Assembly: GCA_025352305.1 (NCBI GenBank)
Contig: JANXTQ010000157.1
Coordinates: 1-8,088 of the forward strand
Reading direction: 5' to 3'
DNA: 8,088 nucleotides
Source of the DNA: Actinomycetes bacterium
Lineage (GTDB): Bacteria; Actinomycetota; Acidimicrobiia; Acidimicrobiales; RAAP-2
Shown here: positions 1 through 6,653 of the stretch, one piece after another
How the letters are laid out: each line of letters starts with the position of its first letter
Numbering within the stretch: position 1 is the first letter of the stretch
The notes under the pieces: model-generated
Database searches by the model: none
Told to the model about the DNA's origin: nothing
The model's input: only the letters and a program-made list of their open reading frames with translations
Program-made: the position numbers and the translations under genes

Positions 1-2474
1 TTGGGGCGGTGCTCGGTTCGTACCGCTGGGCGTGGAAGAACCGCAAACACCTGCGAAGTCGCCGCCGCGATCTTGCGCTGATCCGTGTTTTAGACGACCG
101 TGAAATCACGCGACTCCAAATTGGCGGAGCGAGTCGGTTACGAGAGTTCTTTACGACATTGGCCCGTGACGGGATTGACCGTGCTCGCGGGATACTGCCC
201 GCGGACCTAGCGGACGATGATGAAGCTGAGATCGCTGCCGACACGGTGGGCTTTGCGTCCGCCTTCAGAGATGAACTGACTTACGACGAGTTCACTCAGC
301 TGGAACCCATCGATACCAAACGTCGACTGCGACGGGTGCTCACGGGCGCGCGTAGCCAGAGCATGGTGCTCGGCGCCGTGGCGCTGTTGTGGATCTTCGG
401 CGCACGAAATCTGGTATCGACAACCTTGCCAATTATTGGTCGCCTCGCACCCTTGGACTCGTGGTGGAGCACGTGGCGGCACTTTTTTGCCTCATGGTCG
501 CCCAACGGCGTGGGCACGGGAGCGCCACCGATGCCGGGATACGGCGTGTTGGCGTTTGCGGGAACTTTTGTCTTTGGACGAATGGGAGTTCTGCCGCGGG
601 TGGCGCTCATTCTCGCGGTGCCACTCGGAGCATGGGGAGTGTGGCGCCTGCTACGTGCCGTGGTGTCCAATCGCGCTCGCGTGCTCGGCGTCGTTGCTTA
701 CGTGGCGTTTCCGATCGGTGCGAATCTGATTCAACGCGGACGTATTGACGTCTTGGTAATCGAAGCCGCATTGCCCTTCGTTCTTCGACGCACGTTCAAT
801 CTGTTAAACGTGACCGGCTTTCGCCCACAGCCCTACGCCGACGAGGTGACTTTTGGTTCGCGCGGATGGGGTGCGACGCGCTCGGGACAGAGCGCCATTT
901 TGACGTTGTTGGTAGCGCTCATGGCCGCAATGGCTCCGGCGGCGATTGTGGTGGAGGCGCTGATCATTGTCGGCGTGGCGCTCGGCCGCTGGCTCACGCC
1001 GAAGAGCGAGGAGAAAATTGAGTCGCCGCTTCGCCTCGGGTTGACCGTGTCGATCGGCACCGCGCTGTTACTGCTGCCGATGAGCATTGACACCATTCTC
1101 GCCGGTCGGCGAGCGTTCGGACTTTTCGGTCTCACCGAAGGCGCATGGAGTTCGCTCAGTTTTTCTCAATTGATTCGCGGCGCAAATGGGTCAATGGGCT
1201 ACGGATGGACGGCTTGGCTCATTCCCATCAGCGCACTCGCGGCCGTGGCCCTCGCGCGAGGAGTGCGACGAGAGTTCGCCGTCAAGTTCGCGGGAATCTT
1301 GGTACTGACGGTGTCTATTGCGGTACTAGCGGGCAAACACCTCCTCGGCGCATTCGCGCCCGACGTCGACGCCCTCTTAGTGCTGGTTGGTCTCATGATG
1401 GCTGCGCTGGTTGCCTGCACGGTCAGCGCTATTGAAAACGATCTCAGCACCGCGGCGTTCGGCTGGCACCAGGCTCTGGCGGCCGTGGCGGTTGGCGCGG
1501 TGGCGCTGAGCGTGTTGCCCCTCGTGGGACAGAGCGCGTCGGGGAGATTTGCCCTGCCCGAAACCGGTACGCCCGATACGTTGGCGTCGCTCACTTCGAG
1601 CACGCTGGGCGGCTACCGAGTCCTGTGGCTGGGCGACCCGAGCGTCCTACCGTTGCCCGGCTGGGCGGTTGCACCGGGATTGGCGGCCGCGACCACGACC
1701 AATTCGCCGCCGTCGGGATCGGACCTGTTTTCTCCTCCAACGACGGGCGCGGCCGATCAACTGCTCAACGATGTCGCGAGTGCGTTGAATGGCCGAACTG
1801 CGCACCTCGGGCAGCTACTGGCAGTGGCGGGAGTGTCGACCATCGTCGTGATGACCTCTGACTCACCGACCTCCAGTTCACTTCACGACCAACCTCCCGC
1901 GCGACTGCTCGCGTCACTGAAGATACAAAGCGACCTCGTCATTGCGGTGCAGTCACCCAGTGCGACCGTATTTTCCAATTCGCTCTATCACGGTGTGATC
2001 AGTGAACGTTCCTACTCCCTCGCGCCCGGCGAAACCGCGTCTGACGTCGATAGCGCAATGGGATGGAACCCCATATTCGATCCAAATTTTCGTTCGGGGA
2101 CACTTGAAGAGGGCGTCCTGATGAGTTCGCTGGCCCCGAGCTCGGCGTTTACGTTGAAGGAAAATACGTTGACGCTGCCGCGATCCGGCCATCTCGGCTT
2201 CGCGGCGACCTACCGCACTACTAAGGGCACGGGTGAGTTCGTTCTCACCCAGTTCCCTCTCAACGGAATTATCGCGGGCGTCACGCTGGCCTTATGGCTC
2301 GCTCTGGTGCTCGGCTTCGCGTCCCTCGATTCGGTGGCGCGCGTTGCCAAGCGAGTGAGCCAGCGTCGCCGACGTGTCCGTCGACATGCCAACACACCCT
2401 CGACGAGTGAGGTTCTGCCCGCGGGTGACAACATTTCAATGAACACCGACCAACCCTCAACGGAGATGACGTGA
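1..2474 (+). CDS. Membrane glycosyltransferase (actinobacterial GT2 type), C-terminal part, truncated at left edge
   Basis: The reading frame is open to the first base, so this is the 3' part of a longer gene. A GTG at position 9 exists but is probably internal. Residue numbers here count from that GTG. Residues 1-60 are a basic cytoplasmic stretch (W-K-N-R-K, then R-S-R-R-R), as follows the catalytic GT2 domain in large actinobacterial glycosyltransferases. About ten membrane segments follow, near 117-137, 178-217, 222-240, 297-327, 341-362, 401-441, 453-474 and 488-506. An extracytoplasmic domain of about 245 residues comes next. It holds two stretches I recognise from this family, RVLWLGDP (537-544) and GRTAHLGQLL (595-604). 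A last membrane segment lies at 752-772, followed by a very basic cytoplasmic tail. The family likely transfers sugars to a lipid-linked or envelope acceptor; substrate unknown. The family call is from memory of homologues. The catalytic domain is not visible here. Confidence 0.72.
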   Translation, partial: GAVLGSYRWAWKNRKHLRSRRRDLALIRVLDDREITRLQIGGASRLREFFTTLARDGIDRARGILPADLADDDEAEIAADTVGFASAFRDELTYDEFTQLEPIDTKRRLRRVLTGARSQSMVLGAVALLWIFGARNLVSTTLPIIGRLAPLDSWWSTWRHFFASWSPNGVGTGAPPMPGYGVLAFAGTFVFGRMGVLPRVALILAVPLGAWGVWRLLRAVVSNRARVLGVVAYVAFPIGANLIQRGRIDVLVIEAALPFVLRRTFNLLNVTGFRPQPYADEVTFGSRGWGATRSGQSAILTLLVALMAAMAPAAIVVEALIIVGVALGRWLTPKSEEKIESPLRLGLTVSIGTALLLLPMSIDTILAGRRAFGLFGLTEGAWSSLSFSQLIRGANGSMGYGWTAWLIPISALAAVALARGVRREFAVKFAGILVLTVSIAVLAGKHLLGAFAPDVDALLVLVGLMMAALVACTVSAIENDLSTAAFGWHQALAAVAVGAVALSVLPLVGQSASGRFALPETGTPDTLASLTSSTLGGYRVLWLGDPSVLPLPGWAVAPGLAAATTTNSPPSGSDLFSPPTTGAADQLLNDVASALNGRTAHLGQLLAVAGVSTIVVMTSDSPTSSSLHDQPPARLLASLKIQSDLVIAVQSPSATVFSNSLYHGVISERSYSLAPGETASDVDSAMGWNPIFDPNFRSGTLEEGVLMSSLAPSSAFTLKENTLTLPRSGHLGFAATYRTTKGTGEFVLTQFPLNGIIAGVTLALWLALVLGFASLDSVARVAKRVSQRRRRVRRHANTPSTSEVLPAGDNISMNTDQPSTEMT
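2462..2465 (+). promoter_or_regulatory. Ribosome binding site supporting the GTG start at 2471
   Basis: GGAG lies five bases before the GTG at 2471, inside the last codons of the upstream glycosyltransferase gene. With the 4-base GTGA overlap of stop and start, it supports translation of the downstream gene both by its own Shine-Dalgarno site and by coupling. Confidence 0.6.
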
Positions 2475-3841
2475 GCGCGCACCGCATCTCTCGTCGTGCC
2501 GAGATCGTGATCGTGGCCGTGCTGATCGCTATGGGCACCCTTAGCCTTTACGGTTCTACGTCCAATCGTTCGACTCTGGCGACCGGACTCGCCGAAGATT
2601 CCCATTCGGAGTCCACCGCTCTTTACTGCACGGGATTCGCCGGAAGCAGAACCGCTGTGGCCGCGAGTGTGCGGTTTTTTAACACCACCGCCGAGAGCCG
2701 GCACGTTGACGTTAAAGAGGCCACCGGGCACGGGGACTTTTTGGTCTCGTCGTTTAACATCGCGGCCCATCGGAACTTTGATCTGAAGGCCAGAGCATTT
2801 CCTGGACATTCGTACTACGGGCTCACCGCAATTGTGGGTGGTGCGGGAGTAACGGCCGCGGTCCTGCCCCGTGCGACACCCTCTCTTGGCCTGCCGTGCG
2901 TCTCACGGGGTGACACGACATGGAGTTTCAGCGGACTGTCGACGAAGGTGGGTGCAACAGCAGAGTTAACACTGCTCAATGCAACGGCCGCGCCGGCTGT
3001 TGTAAACGTGAACGCTCTCACAGCCGCGGGGTACACGGCTCCTCAGAGTTTTCAAGGTGTGGTCGTCAAAGCGCACGGCCTTGTTGCGCTCGACCTCGGT
3101 TCGCAGATCGTGAACGCACCGTCGGTGTACGTGAGTGTCAACGCGGTAAGAGGCTTGATTGTGCCCGCGGTCGTCGAGTCGTGGAACCTGTCGGCGCCGG
3201 GCGTGTCGGTGCTGCAAGGTTCAGTAGCGAATCAAACAACTTGGTCGTTCGCCGACGTCCCGACGTCAGCTCCAGTGACCTCGACGTTCGCATTGGCCAA
3301 CGCAACGAACAACTTGGCGCACGTGACCGTGAAGGTCCATCTCAATGGGTACGTCATCACACCATTTAGCATCGATGTTGGTCCGCGTTCGATTCGTGAT
3401 TTGACCGTTTCTCCCACCTCGCGCGTACCCGTAGCCGAGCCAGCACAAGTAACGATCGTGAGTTCTCAGCCCATTGCCGCCACGCTGCTCACGTCACTCA
3501 GTAGCTCCAAGATCGCCTGGCTGACTGCGGCCGGGGTAGCAGGCACGCATCAGCTCGTGGCTACCACGAACTCACGGCCGCTATCGAGCGTGTCCATTAT
3601 GAATCCCGGGGACTCGCCCGCGACGGTGACGTTCATTGCGAACGGCGTGTCTTTTCAGTCGTCCACGACGTTCGTTGTTTCGCCACACGGATCGTTAACT
3701 CTCGCTCGAGCGCTGCATCTGTCGACTTACGGCGATCTGACATTGGAAGTTCTCTCTGATCGTCCGGTCATCGTGGGAGCCAATCCGTCGCAGATCAGCT
3801 CGGCGGTGGCATTAGTGCAAAACGCGTCAGGCAGTCGGTAA
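2471..3841 (+). CDS. DUF5719-like membrane-anchored extracytoplasmic repeat protein
   Basis: A 456-residue protein starting with GTG that overlaps the upstream glycosyltransferase by four bases. Residues 1-10 are basic and 11-29 form a single hydrophobic segment (VIVAVLIAMGTLSLYG), fitting a signal anchor with the remainder outside the membrane. There is no second membrane segment. The exported part is rich in Ser, Thr, Val and Ala and looks all-beta. About four units of roughly 100 residues can be aligned, beginning near residues 50 (LYCTGF), 148 (TTWSF), 255 (TTWSF) and 349 (AWLTAAG). Each has an S/T-rich strand followed by an N-A/P-type turn and a V-x-V strand. Two cysteines, C53 and C143, could form a disulfide. 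The position directly after a GT2 membrane glycosyltransferase and the LYC motif fit DUF5719, a family of unknown function. I infer a partner role in envelope glycan assembly or export. No catalytic motif is visible. Confidence 0.7.
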   Translation: MSAHRISRRAEIVIVAVLIAMGTLSLYGSTSNRSTLATGLAEDSHSESTALYCTGFAGSRTAVAASVRFFNTTAESRHVDVKEATGHGDFLVSSFNIAAHRNFDLKARAFPGHSYYGLTAIVGGAGVTAAVLPRATPSLGLPCVSRGDTTWSFSGLSTKVGATAELTLLNATAAPAVVNVNALTAAGYTAPQSFQGVVVKAHGLVALDLGSQIVNAPSVYVSVNAVRGLIVPAVVESWNLSAPGVSVLQGSVANQTTWSFADVPTSAPVTSTFALANATNNLAHVTVKVHLNGYVITPFSIDVGPRSIRDLTVSPTSRVPVAEPAQVTIVSSQPIAATLLTSLSSSKIAWLTAAGVAGTHQLVATTNSRPLSSVSIMNPGDSPATVTFIANGVSFQSSTTFVVSPHGSLTLARALHLSTYGDLTLEVLSDRPVIVGANPSQISSAVALVQNASGSR

Positions 3842-5812
3842 CGAGGGTGGAGCCCACGAACTGACGTTCTTCGCCGGCTCAAGCGCATCAACTTTGGGAC
3901 TGATGCGCAGTGCGCTCACCGTTTTGTTTCCGAGGGGGTGAAGTGGCTCGCCGTGCGCCTCGTCGATCAAACGAGCAGCCGTGTCGCCGTCGATTGTTTC
4001 GTGATCCAACAGAGCATGAGCGACCGAGTCCAGTCCGCGTCGGTGCAGGGTCATGACTTCAATGGCCCGTGACTCCTGTTCGCGCAGAATCCGTTCCACC
4101 TCGTCGTCAATCACCTTGGAGGTGTCATCGGAGTAGTCGCGGGTGTGCACGAGATCCTCACCCAAAAAGACTGCCTGATTCGAGCCCCACGCCATGGGAC
4201 CAATCTCTTTGGACATTCCCCACTCGCGCACCATGCGTCGGGCGAGTTCAGTATTTCGCTGCAAGTCGTCGGATGCTCCAGTGGAAAGATCGCCGTAGAC
4301 GAGAAGCTCCGCTACTCGTCCCCCCATGCCCATACACAGTGAGTCGAGCAGACGCTGGCGCGGATAGATGTGGCGGTCCTCTTCGGGCAACGTCATCGTC
4401 ACGCCGAGCGCCATACCGCGCGGAATGATGGTGATCTTGTGCAGCGGATCGCATTCGTCAAGGACGTAGGCCAATAGGGCGTGGCCGCCTTCGTGAAAGG
4501 CAATGCGCTCGCGCTCGTCCTCCTTTAGAACCATTGAATCGCGCTTTTGACCCATGAGGACTCGGTCACGAGCGTTCTCGAAGTCGATCATGGCAATGGT
4601 GGTGGCTCCACGGCGAACGGCGTGCAGTGCTGCTTCATTGACCAGGTTCGCGAGGTCGGCGCCACTCATTCCCGGCGTGCCCCGAGCAACGAGTTCCAGT
4701 GATACGTCGTCGTCCATGCGCTTGTTCTTCGAGTGCACCTGCAGGATTGGCAAGCGCTCTTCGTAGTCGGGTAACGGCACGACGATTTGGCGGTCAAATC
4801 GTCCGGGTCGAAGAAGAGCGGTGTCGAGGACGTCCGGACGGTTCGTCGCCGCGAGAACCACAACGCCCTCGGACTGATCAAAGCCGTCCATCTCGGACAA
4901 CATCTGGTTAAGCGTCTGTTCGCGCTCGTCGTGACCGCCGCCGAGACCGGCTCCACGCTTGCGGCCAATGGAATCGATTTCGTCGACGAAAATAATGGCG
5001 GGCGCCTGTTTGCGGGCGCTTTGAAAGAGGTCGCGAACTCGACTGGCTCCAACGCCCACGAACATCTCCATGAAGTCTGAACCCGACACGGAGAGAAAGG
5101 GAACTCCCGCTTCTCCGGCGACGGCCCGAGCCAGCAATGTCTTTCCGGTGCCGGGAGGTCCCACGAGCAAAACGCCCTTAGGAATAACGGCACCGATCTC
5201 CTTGAATCGTCCCGGCGTCTTTAAGAAGTCGACGACTTCGGAGATCTCCTGCTTGACGCCGTCGTATCCAGCGACGTCGGCAAAAGTGGTCGTGGGACGA
5301 TCTTCGCTAAATAGTTTGGCCCGTGAACGACCAATGGACATCATGCCGTTCATTTGGCTCTTCGATTGACGCGAAATGAAGAAAAAGAATCCACCAAATA
5401 TCAAGATCATGATGATGTAAGGCGTGAAGTTCGACAGGCCCGACGGGTTTGAATATTGAACGTTTATTCCGTGAGCGCGCATCGTGGCCGCGTCGCGCGA
5501 GATGGCAGGGTCCGGCCCCGTTGTTGTATATGAGGTCGAGTCTTTGAGCGTTCCGGTAATGATTCCCGACGCGTTCTGGATAGTCGCAGTTTTTACCTCG
5601 CCCGCACGAACGTCAGAGAGAAATTTTGAATACGACAGTTGCGCCACTCCAACACCGCGCGTAATGGGTCCAAACAGCAGCATGGCTACTAATACAACAA
5701 CGACGGCGGTGACGATATAACGACGTCGTTGATCGGGCGGAGTCGGGCCGGCGGGACTCTTCGGCCCAGTCAGCTTCTTCCACGGACTTTGGTCCTGGGG
5801 GGGCATACTCAT
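3827..5812 (-). CDS. ftsH: ATP-dependent zinc metalloprotease FtsH
   Basis: A complete 661-residue membrane AAA+ protease that extracts and degrades misfolded or regulatory membrane and cytosolic proteins as a hexamer. Residues 1-30 are a Pro/Gln-rich cytoplasmic lead. TM1 is near 31-49, a short external domain spans 50-128, and TM2 is near 129-147 (F-F-F-F-I-S-R end). The AAA+ module carries Walker A GPPGTGKT (218-225), pore loop F-V-G (251-253), Walker B IIFVDEID (273-280), the ATNRPD region (322-327) and arginine fingers R335 and R338. The protease domain has HEGGH (440-444) with D516 in TGASDD as the expected third zinc ligand, by comparison with E. coli FtsH. HEGGH in place of HEAGH also occurs in mycobacterial FtsH. 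GGRVAELL (497-504) replaces the usual GGRxAEEL. ATG at 5812 is chosen; a second in-frame ATG lies at 5806, and no strong ribosome site precedes either. The gene is single on its strand, facing gene 2 and diverging from the CPBP gene. Confidence 0.98.
   Translation of the reverse strand: MSMPPQDQSPWKKLTGPKSPAGPTPPDQRRRYIVTAVVVVLVAMLLFGPITRGVGVAQLSYSKFLSDVRAGEVKTATIQNASGIITGTLKDSTSYTTTGPDPAISRDAATMRAHGINVQYSNPSGLSNFTPYIIMILIFGGFFFFISRQSKSQMNGMMSIGRSRAKLFSEDRPTTTFADVAGYDGVKQEISEVVDFLKTPGRFKEIGAVIPKGVLLVGPPGTGKTLLARAVAGEAGVPFLSVSGSDFMEMFVGVGASRVRDLFQSARKQAPAIIFVDEIDSIGRKRGAGLGGGHDEREQTLNQMLSEMDGFDQSEGVVVLAATNRPDVLDTALLRPGRFDRQIVVPLPDYEERLPILQVHSKNKRMDDDVSLELVARGTPGMSGADLANLVNEAALHAVRRGATTIAMIDFENARDRVLMGQKRDSMVLKEDERERIAFHEGGHALLAYVLDECDPLHKITIIPRGMALGVTMTLPEEDRHIYPRQRLLDSLCMGMGGRVAELLVYGDLSTGASDDLQRNTELARRMVREWGMSKEIGPMAWGSNQAVFLGEDLVHTRDYSDDTSKVIDDEVERILREQESRAIEVMTLHRRGLDSVAHALLDHETIDGDTAARLIDEAHGEPLHPLGNKTVSALRISPKVDALEPAKNVSSWAPPSLPTA
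5797..5803. repeat. Seven-base G/C homopolymer near the ftsH start
   Basis: Seven consecutive G on the plus strand (C on the ftsH coding strand) cover codons 4-6 of ftsH, just after the two candidate start codons. This is the longest G/C run I noticed. A one-base slip here would shift the whole frame of ftsH, so it is a spot for replication or sequencing errors. Confidence 0.85.
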
Positions 5813-5894
5813 TGAATCCCATGCTAGGTGGACAGCGAAGAGTCGTTACCTCGCCGCCTGATTCAATCTCGACGCATTGTTAGCCTTGACAGTC
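5813..5894. promoter_or_regulatory. Divergent intergenic region between ftsH and the CPBP protease gene
   Basis: This 82-base gap separates the divergent starts of ftsH (ATG at 5812, minus) and the CPBP gene (ATG at 5895, plus), so it must hold the promoter of ftsH and probably that of the CPBP/GT-C-like unit. An 8-base perfect inverted repeat, ATTGAATC at 5811-5818 and GATTCAAT at 5860-5867, straddles most of it. I could not pair convincing -35 and -10 boxes in either direction. No strong Shine-Dalgarno sequence precedes either start codon. Confidence 0.5.
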
Positions 5895-6653
5895 ATGACC
5901 CCCTTGTCCCATAACGATTTTGGGGAGAGTTCGATCGATCGACGAAGCGGCTCGTTAATTGTCGCCGTAGTTCTTATTGCATTTTTAGTCGCGACCGTCG
6001 TGGCCACGGTCCTCGTCAGTGTCGGGGTTGTCATCACGGGCTATCGAGGGGGGCTGAGCGCACTGAGTTCGTCCGCTCATCCGCCCGCTTGGGCGACGGC
6101 CGCGACACTCATTGGGCTGTGGAGCGGATACGTCGGGGGATTCTTTGCCGCTCGGCGCGTCGCTTCGGGTCCGGCACTGCGCGAGTTGTTCAGTGTTCGT
6201 GCGAGTGACGTGCTCTACCTACTGCTCGGAGTTGGTTTGCAGTTCGCGGTCGTCGTGGCGTACGCGCCATTTCATCTGCGACACTTTTCACGCCCCACGG
6301 ACAAACTCTTTTCGGGAGCATCCGGTCTGGGCTTCGTGATGTTGTGCTTGTTGACTGCTCTGGTCGTGCCGGTTTTCGAAGAACTATTTTTCCGAGCGAC
6401 GCTCGTGCCGGGACTGATGGGTCTGCTGAAAACTAAATCAAAACGAGTCACCGTGGCACTCGTTGCGGTAGTGGATGGTCTGCTTTTTTCGTTGGCACAC
6501 GCTGAGTTGGCGCAGTTCGCCGGACTCGCGGTGGTGGGTGCCGTGCTCGCCTTTGTATACATCCGCAGCCAGCGCCTCGCTCCGAGCGCCCTGGTGCACG
6601 TGGCGTTTAATTCAACGGCCCTCTTCAGCATCATTGCTCACCGCGTCTCGTGA
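5895..6653 (+). CDS. CPBP family intramembrane protease (Abi/Rce1-like)
   Basis: A 252-residue polytopic protein of the CPBP family, which includes the eukaryotic CAAX protease Rce1; bacterial members cleave membrane-associated substrates. The family motifs are intact: E-E-L-F-F-R at 162-167 (motif 1, with the paired glutamates), F-S-L-A-H at 198-202 (motif 2) and H-V-A-F-N at 235-239 (motif 3). Hydrophobic segments lie near 20-48, 66-88, 105-124, 143-161, 187-202 and 207-222. An upstream region with G-L-W-S-G-Y-V-G and a charged R-A-S-D stretch is usual in actinobacterial members. ATG at 5895 was chosen over a TTG at 5877, which would add six residues without a clear ribosome site. The stop codon overlaps the start of the next gene by one base (TGATG), so the two are probably translated together. 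The substrate is unknown. It could act on proteins of the envelope pathway encoded nearby, but nothing in the sequence proves that. Confidence 0.88.
   Translation: MTPLSHNDFGESSIDRRSGSLIVAVVLIAFLVATVVATVLVSVGVVITGYRGGLSALSSSAHPPAWATAATLIGLWSGYVGGFFAARRVASGPALRELFSVRASDVLYLLLGVGLQFAVVVAYAPFHLRHFSRPTDKLFSGASGLGFVMLCLLTALVVPVFEELFFRATLVPGLMGLLKTKSKRVTVALVAVVDGLLFSLAHAELAQFAGLAVVGAVLAFVYIRSQRLAPSALVHVAFNSTALFSIIAHRVS

Noticed and set aside
9..2474. GTG at position 9 as the true start of the first gene.
   Set aside because: The frame is open before it, there is too little upstream sequence to show a ribosome site, and the protein begins mid-way through a basic linker typical of the region after a GT2 domain.
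2210..2809. A 199-codon open frame on the minus strand across the glycosyltransferase/DUF5719-like junction.
   Set aside because: It is antisense to two well-supported genes, its product is Arg/Ser-rich with no domain, and such frames are expected opposite GC-rich genes.
3842..3862. GGG/CCC mini-hairpin after the DUF5719-like stop (around GGGTGGAGCCC) as a terminator.
   Set aside because: The stem is three pairs with no following T run, and it lies inside the ftsH coding sequence.
4666..5193. A 175-codon open frame on the minus strand in another frame within ftsH.
   Set aside because: It overlaps the strongly conserved AAA+ module of ftsH, and its sequence has the Arg/Ser/Pro-rich look of an out-of-frame reading.
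5877..5894. TTG at 5877 as an alternative start of the CPBP protein.
   Set aside because: It adds only six residues, has no visible ribosome site and uses a rarer start codon; ATG at 5895 is simpler. It cannot be fully excluded.
5886..5915. A perfect -35 hexamer TTGACA (5886-5891) with CATAAC 18 bases downstream.
   Set aside because: The transcript would begin inside the CPBP gene after its ATG at 5895, and no in-frame start codon lies shortly downstream before the first membrane segment, so it is probably chance.
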